A stretch of 33,570 nucleotides of DNA from Psittacicella hinzii (GTDB lineage Bacteria > Pseudomonadota > Gammaproteobacteria > Enterobacterales > Psittacicellaceae), in the NCBI RefSeq assembly GCF_003585885.1, contig NZ_NRHC01000019.1, forward strand, positions 1 to 33,570, in the 5' to 3' direction. The notes beneath the pieces were generated by a model. That model did no database searches. It saw only the letters and a list, made by a program, of their open reading frames with translations, and was not told the origin of the DNA. A program made the translations under genes and the position numbers. This document shows, piece by piece, positions 7,510 to 14,877 of the stretch. How positions within the stretch are numbered: the first letter of the stretch is position 1; each line of letters starts with the position of its first letter.

Positions 7510-8238
7510 TATATCTGCGGTCAACATACCTTGGAGAAGATCAATTTCTTTTTTAGTTAATTGAGCTTTCTTATATATGTGTTGTAAACGAGGGATAACT
7601 TTACTATGCTTAATAAAACCATTTTGCGTGTAATGTTCTTCTAAGCGAGTAAAGTAATTGTGAAAGTCTGCTTGGCTTGCTAATTCTTGAGCAGTGTTTT
7701 GAGATTGCTCTAATTTATTATCTTTATTGGTTTCTAAAACTTTTACTCTTAAACTATAAGCAATAAGTAAGCTAGCCATAGCTAGATTTAAAGAAGAATA
7801 CTCTGGATTAGCGTTTATTATGATGTGGTAATTAGCTAAATTAAGTTGTTCATTAGTTAAACCACTGTGTTCGGTACCAAAGAGTACTGCTACTTTGAGC
7901 TTATGAGGAGAATTTTGATTAAATTCAATAGCTTTGGTAACTATCTCCTCTGGGGTAACGATCGTAGGATTTAAATTACGTGGACGAGCTGAGGTAGCAA
8001 AGATAACATTTACATCTTCAAGCGCTTGCTCAAGGTCTGAAAAAATACGCATGCTTGCTAAAGTGTCTTTAGCTCCAGCAGCATTAGCAACAGCCTGAGG
8101 ATCATTAACATTGGCTAGAGGAGCAACTAAGCGTACGTCGCTAATCCCCATATTTTTAGTAGCCCTAGCTATAGAACCTAAATTACCTGGATGAGTAGTG
8201 TTTATATAAATAAAGGTAAATTGATCTAAGTTAATCAT
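7492..8238 (-). CDS. trmJ: tRNA (cytidine/uridine-2'-O-)-methyltransferase TrmJ
   Basis: SPOUT-class enzyme that 2'-O-methylates position 32 of several tRNAs using S-adenosylmethionine. 248 residues, family-typical. Motifs: HPGNLGSIARATKNMG near the N-terminus, AAGAKDTLASM, FATSARPRNL, FGTEHSGLTNEQL (trefoil knot motif 2) and NPEYSSLNLAMA (motif 3). The C-terminal 80 residues form a separate helical dimerization region. ATG 8238 starts directly at the conserved fold. It is divergent from iscR, the same neighbourhood as in E. coli, where trmJ also sits beside the isc operon. Its stop codon is buried in its own terminator. Confidence 0.95.
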   Translation of the reverse strand: MINLDQFTFIYINTTHPGNLGSIARATKNMGISDVRLVAPLANVNDPQAVANAAGAKDTLASMRIFSDLEQALEDVNVIFATSARPRNLNPTIVTPEEIVTKAIEFNQNSPHKLKVAVLFGTEHSGLTNEQLNLANYHIIINANPEYSSLNLAMASLLIAYSLRVKVLETNKDNKLEQSQNTAQELASQADFHNYFTRLEEHYTQNGFIKHSKVIPRLQHIYKKAQLTKKEIDLLQGMLTADIKQKKE

Positions 8239-8711
8239 GAGTTAAAACAAAAAAATATAGATAAACTTTGATATAATCATTAAAGAGGATAAAAAGAACT
8301 ATATTTTTATTCTCTTTAGTGCTATATGATAAATTTGAAATCACCTACAAGATATTTGTAAGAATATAAATTTCTTAAAATATTTTTATAAAAGCTTACA
8401 CTTTAGTGTGGGAATATGGCATAATATAAATTAATCTTAAATAAAGTATTAAGTTAAGATTTAACTTTTTATAACATTAAAGATTCTTAAATAATAGAAG
8501 CTTAAATAGTTAACTATATAAGACTAAATAGTTTAAGATGCAATAAATTGACTTTCTTAATATCAAATTAGGATTAAAGTTATAGTTACTTTATCATAGA
8601 TAAATAGGCTTGTCTTATTACTTAAGTAATTAGCTATTAAACACTCAAGAATTAAGTAGCGAGTGAATAAAAACTTACTATAAATAACTATATTTGATAG
8701 GTATTGAATTT
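8239..8711. promoter_or_regulatory. Divergent trmJ-iscR control region, no gene
   Basis: 473 bp without a believable ORF, about 80% A+T. It contains a 15-bp near-perfect inverted repeat (8281-8295 with 8304-8318), the dyad ACACT-TT-AGTGT (8398-8409), the inverted repeat AATCTTAA/TTAAGATT (8433-8461), and the perfect 12-bp palindrome ATAGTTAACTAT (8506-8517). TTGACT (8548-8553) is a possible -35 for iscR. A GACTAAATAGT core (8522-8532) resembles half of an IscR type 1 site but its spacing does not fit the E. coli consensus, so no IscR operator is called. Confidence 0.45.
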
Positions 8712-9278
8712 ATGAAGCTGACTTCTAAAGCTCGTTATGCGGTAATGGCTGTTGCTGATCTAGCATTATACAGTTTTTTATCCAAAAACACGATTGTTTT
8801 AAAAGAGATTGCTGATAGACAACAAATTTCGATTTCGTATCTTGAGCAATTGTTTGCCAAATTACGCAAAAGAGGGATAGTAAATAGCTTGCGTGGTCCA
8901 GGTGGCGGTTACTTTCTTTCAAAAGATATTGATAGCATCTCTGTCTGGGATATCATCACAGCAGTGGATGAAACAATAGAATTGAAGCGTTGCTCTGGTA
9001 ATGGTGATTGTGTAAGCGGTGAAAGATGTATTACTCATAATCTCTGGAATGACTTGACTAAAAATATATCCGCATATTTGAAACAAGCAACTATTGGATC
9101 AATTATTCGTGATCATCTTTCAGACGAAGCTGTTAATGAAGAAATGGTTGAGCGTTTAAAATACTATCAAGTAGAGCAAAAACTACGTAAAAATGTAGGT
9201 GCAACCGGTAGACAATACCGCTCGAAAGATATGCCTCATTCAAGAATTCATATTGTAAACTTACCACATGATGATTAA
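8712..9278 (+). CDS. iscR: Fe-S cluster-sensing transcriptional regulator IscR
   Basis: Rrf2-family repressor/activator that binds a [2Fe-2S] cluster and controls Fe-S biogenesis genes. Residues 1-70 hold the winged helix (MKLTSKARYAVMAVADLAL ... ISYLEQLFAKLRKRGIV ... GPGGGYFLS). The cluster ligands are intact: C94, C100, C106 and H109 in the pattern C-X5-C-X5-C-X2-H. ATG 8712 is chosen because it aligns exactly with the E. coli start and has a TAGG ribosome binding site 10 bases away; TTG 8694 would add six residues. At 188 residues it is about 26 longer than E. coli IscR, with an extended basic C-terminal tail. Unlike E. coli, a strong terminator directly follows it. Confidence 0.96.
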   Translation: MKLTSKARYAVMAVADLALYSFLSKNTIVLKEIADRQQISISYLEQLFAKLRKRGIVNSLRGPGGGYFLSKDIDSISVWDIITAVDETIELKRCSGNGDCVSGERCITHNLWNDLTKNISAYLKQATIGSIIRDHLSDEAVNEEMVERLKYYQVEQKLRKNVGATGRQYRSKDMPHSRIHIVNLPHDD

Positions 9279-9320
9279 ATAAAGTTTTGTAAAAACTTTA
9301 TAACCTAATAATTTCTTTTT

Positions 9321-9367
9321 GTCCTTCATGCTTAAAGTAAAGCATGAAGGACTTTATTTTTTTATAA
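9321..9367 (+). terminator. Strong rho-independent terminator after iscR
   Basis: 13-bp perfect stem GTCCTTCATGCTT/AAGCATGAAGGAC (9321-9333 with 9340-9352), loop AAAGTA, followed by TTTATTTTTTT. It lies 42 bp after the iscR stop and should separate iscR from iscS transcription. Confidence 0.93.
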
Positions 9368-9898
9368 ATTTATATATAGCTTACTAAGTATAGTTACGTA
9401 GCTACATAGCTGTAGCTTTTTCGGGGCTAATATCGGCATACATACTTAGTGAATGGAATGATTTTTGCTCTAACTTTTTATTAAAGCATGCTTCAAAGTT
9501 TGAGAATCAAAAAAGCATAAATAGCTTTTTACTATTGATATTTTTCTTTTTTATTAGCCAATCTTTTTAAAGGTTTGGAACGAATTTAAGCATTATTTGT
9601 GTGGGTTTATAATAAAATCTCTATTTTAGTAAAGTATTGAATAATAAGGTATAATAAGAGAGGAATTGGTAATTTTAATTTTTTCGAGAAAAAGATCAAG
9701 CAAAGCTAAAATTTGATCTTTTATATTATGCTATAATGACTTAGTAAATAAAGTGGTTATTATAAGAACCTTTTACTTTTTTATAGATTTTAAACTCAAG
9801 CTAAATTTGGGTATATTCAAAAAATTTTAGCTTACACAAAAATATCAATAGATAAATACTATAATTGATATTACAACTTTTAGGAGAAACACAGACTT
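9368..9898 (+). promoter_or_regulatory. iscR-iscS intergenic region: hairpins and candidate promoters, no gene
   Basis: About 530 bp after the iscR terminator with no believable ORF. In order it holds a small terminator-like hairpin AGCTACA/TGTAGCT with a TTTT(T) tail (9400-9421); TATAAT at 9608-9613 (weak -35 TTTAAG, 17-bp spacing) and at 9650-9655; a 10-bp hairpin AAAAGATCAA/TTGATCTTTT (9690-9722); an extended -10 TGCTATAAT (9729-9737); and a leader hairpin AAGCTAAATTT/AAATTTTAGCTT (9799-9832). The iscS ribosome binding site AGGAG is at about 9882. E. coli has only about 100 bp here. A short untranslated RNA is possible but not shown. Confidence 0.5.
9729..9760 (+). promoter_or_regulatory. 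Candidate iscS promoter with overlapping operator-like dyad
   Basis: TGCTATAAT (9729-9737) is an extended -10 with perfect hexamer, putting transcription start near 9744. An inverted repeat ATAAnnACTT - 8 bp - AAGTnnTTAT (9733-9742 with 9751-9760) overlaps the -10 and start site, a repressor-like position. It contains GACT/AGTG elements as in IscR type 1 sites, but the half-site spacing is larger than the known consensus. Confidence 0.5.
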
Positions 9899-11113
9899 AT
9901 GTCTCGTTCTATTTATTTAGATTATTCAGCGACAACACCAGTGGATCCTCGTGTTGCTGAAAAAATGATGCAGTGCTTAACTCTTGATGGTAATTTTGGT
10001 AACCCTGCTTCAAGATCTCATAAATTTGGTTGGGAAGCCGAAAAAGCTGTAGACCAAGCTCGTCAAGATATTGCAGATTTAATTAACGCAGACCCTCGTG
10101 AAATTGTTTTTACTTCAGGTGCGACAGAATCTGACAACTTAGCAATTAAAGGTACAGCTGCTTTTTATAAAAGCAAAGGTAATCATTTAATTACAGTAAA
10201 AACTGAACATAAAGCTGTTTTAGATACAATGAGACAGTTAGAGCGTCAGGGCTTTGAAGTTACTTATCTAGATGTAGATGAGAATGGAGTTATTAGTTTA
10301 GAAGATTTCACTAATGCTATTCGTCCTGAAACAATTTTAGTTTCAGTTATGCTAGTTAATAACGAAACTGGTGTACTGCAACCTGTTGCTGAAATTGGTA
10401 AGATTTGTCGTGAAAGAAAAATCGTTTTCCACTGTGACGCTACTCAAGGTGTTGGTAAAATTCCAGTAGATGTAAAAGAATTAAATGTTGATTTAATGTC
10501 TTTCTCTGGTCACAAAGTTTACGGTCCTAAAGGTATCGGTGGTTTATATGTATGTCGTAGACCAAGAGCTCGTTTAGAAGCTTTAATCCACGGTGGTGGT
10601 CACGAGCGTGGTTTACGTTCTGGTACTTTACCAACTCACCAAATCGTTGGTTTAGGTGAAGCTTACCGTATTGCAAAACTAGAACTAAACGATGAAATGA
10701 AGAAAATTAGTGCATTACGTGATCGTTTATGGAATGGACTAAAAGATATTGAAGAAATTTACTTAAATGGTAAATACGATTATTCTGCACCTGGTATTTT
10801 AAATGTTTCATTTAACTATATCGAAGGTGAGTCATTAATGATGGCTTTAAAAGATATCGCTGTATCTTCAGGTTCTGCATGTACTTCTGCTTCATTAGAA
10901 CCATCTTACGTTTTAAGAGCTTTAGGTCGTAATGACGAATTAGCTCACTCTTCAATTCGTTTTTCTTTAGGTCGTTTCACAACAGAAGAAGAAATTGATA
11001 TCACTATTGATTTAGTAAAAAGTGCAGTGAAAAGATTAAGAGATTTATCTCCACTATGGGATTTCTATAAAAAAGGTATCTCATTAGATTCAATTACTTG
11101 GACTGCACACTAA
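9899..11113 (+). CDS. iscS: Cysteine desulfurase IscS
   Basis: PLP enzyme that turns cysteine into alanine and a persulfide, supplying sulfur to IscU and to tRNA thiolation. 404 residues, identical in length to E. coli. PLP-binding Lys206 lies in [12 protein letters not shown], and the persulfide-forming Cys328 in [21 protein letters not shown]. The N-terminus [14 protein letters not shown] and C-terminal PLWDFYKKG are family typical. An AGGAG site precedes ATG 9899. Codon choice (GGT, CGT, TTA, GTT) is markedly more uniform in iscS and iscU than in the genes after them, which suggests higher expression. iscU follows 21 bp downstream. Confidence 0.98.
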   Translation: MSRSIYLDYSATTPVDPRVAEKMMQCLTLDGNFGNPASRSHKFGWEAEKAVDQARQDIADLINADPREIVFTSGATESDNLAIKGTAAFYKSKGNHLITVKTEHKAVLDTMRQLERQGFEVTYLDVDENGVISLEDFTNAIRPETILVSVMLVNNETGVLQPVAEIGKICRERKIVFHCDATQGVGKIPVDVKELNVDLMSFSGHKVYGPKGIGGLYVCRRPRARLEALIHGGGHERGLRSGTLPTHQIVGLGEAYRIAKLELNDEMKKISALRDRLWNGLKDIEEIYLNGKYDYSAPGILNVSFNYIEGESLMMALKDIAVSSGSACTSASLEPSYVLRALGRNDELAHSSIRFSLGRFTTEEEIDITIDLVKSAVKRLRDLSPLWDFYKKGISLDSITWTAH

Positions 11114-11134
11114 ATTTTAATAAGGTATAAAAAC

Positions 11135-11518
11135 ATGGCATATTCAAATAAACTATTAGATCACTATGAAAATCCACGTAATGTAGGTTCATTTGACGCT
11201 GACGATTCTAAAGAAATCGGTACGGGGATGGTAGGTGCACCAGCTTGTGGTGACGTAATGAAATTAGAAATTAAAGTAAATGATCAAGGTATCATTGAAG
11301 ACGCAAAATTCCGTACTTATGGTTGTGGTGCTGCAATTGCTTCTTCTTCTTTAATGACTGAATTAGTAAAAGGTAAATCTTTAGATGAAGCTTTAGAAAT
11401 TAAAAACGAAGCTATCGTTAAAGAATTAGAATTACCACCAGTAAAAATTCACTGCTCTTTATTAGCTGAAGAAGCAATTGAAGCAGCGGTAAATGATTAT
11501 CGTAACAAAAACAAATAA
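11135..11518 (+). CDS. iscU: Fe-S cluster assembly scaffold IscU
   Basis: Scaffold on which IscS-derived sulfur and iron are assembled into a [2Fe-2S] cluster. 127 residues, family length. The three ligands C38 (APACGD), C64 (YGCGAA) and C107 (HCSLLAEEA), the Asp next to C38, and the HscA recognition motif LPPVK (100-104) are all present, so transfer through HscA/HscB should work. It is 21 bp after iscS and shares its codon bias. Two consecutive hairpins separate it from iscA, which is unusual for an isc operon. Confidence 0.98.
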   Translation: MAYSNKLLDHYENPRNVGSFDADDSKEIGTGMVGAPACGDVMKLEIKVNDQGIIEDAKFRTYGCGAAIASSSLMTELVKGKSLDEALEIKNEAIVKELELPPVKIHCSLLAEEAIEAAVNDYRNKNK

Positions 11519-11529
11519 TTGATAACTAT

Positions 11530-11569
11530 CCCAATCTCCATTTTAAAAATTGGAGATTGGGGTTATTTT
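11530..11569 (+). terminator. Hairpin terminator or attenuator after iscU
   Basis: 11-bp perfect stem CCCAATCTCCA/TGGAGATTGGG (11530-11540 with 11551-11561), then GTTATTTT. The stem is strong and the T tract moderate, so it may stop part of the iscSU transcripts before iscA. Its T tract is also the left arm of the next inverted repeat. Confidence 0.75.
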
Positions 11570-11615
11570 ATATTGCTATTTAAGAGTTTAAGGTAAAATA
11601 GCAATATAAAATAAC
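11562..11615 (+). promoter_or_regulatory. 20-bp perfect inverted repeat upstream of iscA, with candidate promoter
   Basis: Arms 11562-11581 and 11596-11615 are perfect reverse complements over 20 bp, around a 14-base centre AAGAGTTTAAGGTA. Inside are TTGCTA (11573-11578) and TAAAAT (11594-11599), a possible promoter with a short 15-bp spacer whose -35 and -10 sit in opposite arms. The iscA ribosome binding site (AGAGGG) follows directly. It could be an operator, an mRNA hairpin, or both. Confidence 0.6.
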
Positions 11616-11638
11616 TAAAACTTTAGAGGGTCAAATAA

Positions 11639-11962
11639 ATGGCAATTACATTAACTGATGTAGCAGCTCAAAGAGTTAGAGCTTTTCTAGATAACCGTGG
11701 CAAAGGTATAGGTCTAAGAGTTGGAGTGAAAACTTCAGGTTGTTCTGGTATGAGTTATGTTCTAGAGTTTGTTGATGAGTTAAACGTTGATGATGTTACT
11801 TTTGACGTAAAAGGAGTAACTATTGTAGTAGATAAGAAAAGTTTAGTTTATCTTGATGGAACTGAACTTGATTATGTGCGTGAAGGTTTAAACGAAGGCT
11901 TTAAATATACAAATCCAAACAGTAAAAGTGAATGTGGTTGTGGAGAAAGTTTTAATGTTTAA
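11639..11962 (+). CDS. iscA: A-type Fe-S carrier IscA
   Basis: Receives iron or Fe-S clusters and passes them to targets such as [4Fe-4S] enzymes. 107 residues, exactly the E. coli length. Cysteines C35 (SGCSGMSY), C99 and C101 (CGCGESF) form the binding site. An AGAGGG ribosome binding site is 8-9 bases before ATG 11639. The hscB start codon lies inside its last codons, so the two are translationally coupled. It is separated from iscU by 120 bp containing two hairpins and a possible promoter, so it may head its own transcription unit. Confidence 0.97.
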   Translation: MAITLTDVAAQRVRAFLDNRGKGIGLRVGVKTSGCSGMSYVLEFVDELNVDDVTFDVKGVTIVVDKKSLVYLDGTELDYVREGLNEGFKYTNPNSKSECGCGESFNV

Positions 11963-12473
11963 TCCATTTGCAATTTTTTCATTAGAAGAAGACTTTACAA
12001 TTGATAATAAAGCTTTAGAAGCAAAATACTTAGAGTTAATGAAAGTTTACCATCCTGATAAAGTGGTAAATGAAGAAGAATCTAAAAGAATTGCTTTTAT
12101 GACAAAATCAACGCAAATTAATGATGCTTATAACATCTTAAAAAATGATGTTAAACGTGCACAAGCTTTGATTGATCTAAAGAAAGATCAGGTTCATTTT
12201 GATGAAACCGTTGCCAAGCAAGATAACCAATTCCTTTTTGTGCAATTACAAATGCGTGAAGCGGTAGAAAAACTTTCTCACAATTTTTCGGAAGAGAAGT
12301 TTAACGCATTAAAATCTCAAGCTAAAGCTTTACTTACAGAAAATAAAGCTAACTTAGTTGAAGCTTTTGCAAAAGAAGATTTGGGATTGGCACAAAAATT
12401 AGTATATCGTTTACAATTTCTTGCTAAACTCTCTAGCGAAATTGAAAATGTTGAAGATAAGTATTTAATTTAA
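11955..12473 (+). CDS. hscB: Fe-S co-chaperone HscB (J-domain protein)
   Basis: J-domain protein that binds IscU and stimulates the ATPase of HscA. 172 residues, family length. The HPD motif is H33-P34-D35 in KVYHPDKV, the J domain spans about 1-75, and residues 90-170 form the IscU-binding helical bundle. I start at ATG 11955, which overlaps the iscA stop by 8 bp and has GGAG upstream inside isc[15 protein letters not shown] aligns with the E. coli MDYFTLFGLPARY start. GTG 11928, further inside iscA, would add nine unrelated residues. Confidence 0.96.
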   Translation: MFNPFAIFSLEEDFTIDNKALEAKYLELMKVYHPDKVVNEEESKRIAFMTKSTQINDAYNILKNDVKRAQALIDLKKDQVHFDETVAKQDNQFLFVQLQMREAVEKLSHNFSEEKFNALKSQAKALLTENKANLVEAFAKEDLGLAQKLVYRLQFLAKLSSEIENVEDKYLI

Positions 12474-12483
12474 AAATAGCAAT

Positions 12484-14442
12484 ATGGCATTATTAACTAT
12501 TTCTGAACCTGGACAAAGTGCTGCTCCACACCAAAGAAAAGTAGCAGTAGGTATTGATCTGGGAACAACTAACTCTCTAGTTGGAGTTTTTCAAAATGGC
12601 TCTTTAGAAATTATTAATGATGAGCAAGGCAGACCTCTTTGCCCATCAGTGGTACATTTTAGTAAAGAACAAGAGCCAATTGTTGGTTATGAAGCTTTAG
12701 CAATAGCTCCTAATGATCCACAAAATACAGTAATTTCAGTTAAAAGATTTATCGGTAAATCTTTAGATGAAGCTTTAAAAGTTGCGCATAAATTACCTTA
12801 TGATCTAACAAGATCTGAAAATAATTTACCAATTTTTAAAACTCAGGCTGGTGAAAAAAATGTTATTGAAATCTCTAGCTTGATTCTTAAGAAATTAAAA
12901 ACTCAAGCAGAGAAAACTTTAGCTACAGATCTGCATGGTGCAGTAATTACTGTGCCAGCTTACTTTGATGATACTCAACGTCAGGCGACTAAAGATGCTG
13001 CTAAGTTAGCCGGTATCAATGTTTTACGTTTATTAAATGAGCCTACAGCTGCTGCTATTGCTTACGGAATTAGCACTGATAAAGATGGCTTAGTTGCGGT
13101 GTATGACTTAGGTGGTGGTACGTTTGATATTTCTATTCTACAAATAGAGAAAGGGGTATTTAAAGTATTAGCTACTGGTGGTAATACAAATCTAGGTGGT
13201 GATGATTTTGATACTGCTTTAGTAAAAGATTTAGAAGCAAGATTGGGCTTAGCAGAAGTTGAACTTAACAAGTCAAGTCAGCGTTTAGTATTAGAGTTAG
13301 CTATTGCTGTAAAGAAAGCTCTAAGTTCTAAAGAGCAAGTAAATCTTGATGACTTTGTAGAATTTGCAGAGTTAAAGAAATCTCTAGCTAAAGAGTTAAC
13401 AAGCTCAACTTACACTAAAGCTGAATTTGATGCTTTAATTAACGACTTAGTACGTGAAACCTTATTAATTTGTAAATCTGTAATTAAAGATGCACAAATT
13501 TCTAAAGATGACGTTGAGGAAGTTATTCTCGTAGGTGGATCTACTCGCGTTCCTTTAGTCAAAGAAAAAGTAGGTGCTTATTTTGGTCGTGAGCCATTAT
13601 GCAGTATTGATCCGGATACAGTGGTAGCTCTTGGAGCTGCAATGCAAGCGGACATTCTGGCCGGAAACCAAAAGGATAATGACTTCTTACTATTAGATGT
13701 ATTACCTTTATCACTTGGGGTAGAAGTTTACGGAGGATTAGTAGAAAAAATCATTCCACGTAACACTGTTATCCCTATTACTCGAGCACAAGAGTTCACA
13801 ACTGCACAAGATGGGCAAACTGGTTTAAAACTTCACGTAGTACAAGGTGAGCGTGATATGGCAGCAGACTGCCGTTCATTATCACGTTTTACTCTTAAAG
13901 GTTTACCACCAAAAGCAGCTGGTGCATTAAAAATTAGAGTTACTTATCAAGTAGACGCTGATGGTCTACTAAATGTTTCTGCACATGAGTTAACCACAAA
14001 CGTAAGTGCTGAAGTACAAGTAAAACTATCTTACGGTTTAACCGAAGATGAAGTTTTAAAAATGATTAAAGACTCAAGTGAGTTTGCTTCTTTAGATATG
14101 GCATTACGTAAGTTATCAGAGACGCAAGTAGAAGCAGAACTACTAGTTAACTCAGTAGTACAACAAGTACAAAGATATGGTAATGCTTACTTAGAGGAAA
14201 AAGAAGCTAAGAACATTGAAAGAAATGTAAATAGACTCTTAACTCTATTACAGAAATACAAACTAGAAAACTTAAATGTTGCTAGTTTAACTAACGATGA
14301 CGCACAAAGATTAAAAGAATATGCAAATGAAATTGATTTTTGGAGTCAACAAGTTGAAGTTAGCACGAGAGAGTTTGCAGCAAGAATTATGACTGAGAGT
14401 ATTAAAGAAGCTCTTACAGGTAAAGATATTAACGAAGTTTAG
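12484..14442 (+). CDS. hscA: Hsp70-class chaperone HscA
   Basis: ATPase that, with HscB, pulls Fe-S clusters off IscU by binding its LPPVK motif. It begins MALLTISEPGQSAAPHQRK, nearly identical to the E. coli HscA start. Hsp70 signatures are GIDLGTTNS (phosphate 1), DLGGGTFDISIL (phosphate 2), VGGSTRVPLV, and a C-terminal substrate domain from about residue 400. At 652 residues it is about 36 longer than E. coli HscA; the extra length lies in the nucleotide-binding domain around residues 255-320 and in the C-terminal lid. It starts 10 bp after hscB. Confidence 0.97.
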   Translation: MALLTISEPGQSAAPHQRKVAVGIDLGTTNSLVGVFQNGSLEIINDEQGRPLCPSVVHFSKEQEPIVGYEALAIAPNDPQNTVISVKRFIGKSLDEALKVAHKLPYDLTRSENNLPIFKTQAGEKNVIEISSLILKKLKTQAEKTLATDLHGAVITVPAYFDDTQRQATKDAAKLAGINVLRLLNEPTAAAIAYGISTDKDGLVAVYDLGGGTFDISILQIEKGVFKVLATGGNTNLGGDDFDTALVKDLEARLGLAEVELNKSSQRLVLELAIAVKKALSSKEQVNLDDFVEFAELKKSLAKELTSSTYTKAEFDALINDLVRETLLICKSVIKDAQISKDDVEEVILVGGSTRVPLVKEKVGAYFGREPLCSIDPDTVVALGAAMQADILAGNQKDNDFLLLDVLPLSLGVEVYGGLVEKIIPRNTVIPITRAQEFTTAQDGQTGLKLHVVQGERDMAADCRSLSRFTLKGLPPKAAGALKIRVTYQVDADGLLNVSAHELTTNVSAEVQVKLSYGLTEDEVLKMIKDSSEFASLDMALRKLSETQVEAELLVNSVVQQVQRYGNAYLEEKEAKNIERNVNRLLTLLQKYKLENLNVASLTNDDAQRLKEYANEIDFWSQQVEVSTREFAARIMTESIKEALTGKDINEV

Positions 14443-14456
14443 TAAAGGAATTTAAA

Positions 14457-14795
14457 ATGCCTAAAATTACTTTTTTACCTCATGTTGACTTATGTCCTGA
14501 GGGATTAGTCGTTGAAGCTCAAAAAGGAGAATCAATTTTAGACGTGGCTTTACGTAATGGTATTGAGATTGAGCATGCTTGTGAAAAATCATGTGCATGT
14601 ACAACATGTCACGTTGTTGTCCGTGAAGGTTTTGATTCATTAGAAGAGCCAACAATGGAAGAAGAGGATCAACTAGATAAGGCTTGGGGGCTTGAGTTAG
14701 ATTCTCGTTTAGGCTGTCAGGCTTATGTTGGAGACGAAGATTTAGTAGTGGAAATACCTCGTTACACTATTAATCACGCACGTGAAAATCACTAA
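14457..14795 (+). CDS. fdx: [2Fe-2S] ferredoxin Fdx of the isc cluster
   Basis: Adrenodoxin-type ferredoxin that supplies electrons during Fe-S cluster assembly. 112 residues. The four ligands are C42, C48, C51 (in CEKSCACTTC) and C87 (RLGCQA), at the same positions as in E. coli Fdx. It lies 14 bp after hscA with AAAGGA as ribosome binding site. A strong terminator follows, and no iscX is present after it, so the operon ends here. Confidence 0.97.
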   Translation: MPKITFLPHVDLCPEGLVVEAQKGESILDVALRNGIEIEHACEKSCACTTCHVVVREGFDSLEEPTMEEEDQLDKAWGLELDSRLGCQAYVGDEDLVVEIPRYTINHARENH

Positions 14796-14802
14796 AATAA
14801 AG

Positions 14803-14834
14803 AAGCTATCGACTTATGTTGATAGCTTTTTTTA
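14803..14834 (+). terminator. Terminator of the isc cluster after fdx
   Basis: Stem AAGCTATCGAC/GTTGATAGCTT (14803-14813 with 14818-14828, one G-U pair), loop TTAT, then seven to eight T. It begins 8 bp after the fdx stop. Confidence 0.93.
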
Positions 14835-14848
14835 ATTATTGATATAAT
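14819..14848 (+). promoter_or_regulatory. Predicted promoter of rluC
   Basis: TTGATA (14819-14824), 18-bp spacer and TATAAT (14843-14848). The -35 lies in the right arm of the fdx terminator, so terminator and promoter overlap. It gives a leader of only about 20-25 nt. Confidence 0.6.
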
Positions 14849-14877
14849 CATGGAGAAAAATTACACTAAAAGTAAAA

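Noticed and set aside
8522..8545. GACTAAATAGT as an IscR type 1 operator
   Set aside because: The centre is four bases where the E. coli consensus has five, and the outer positions do not match.
9281..9898. tRNA, rRNA or transposon remnant in the large iscR-iscS gap
   Set aside because: No tRNA-like T-arm/anticodon pattern, no transposase fragment and no terminal inverted repeats with target duplication are visible.
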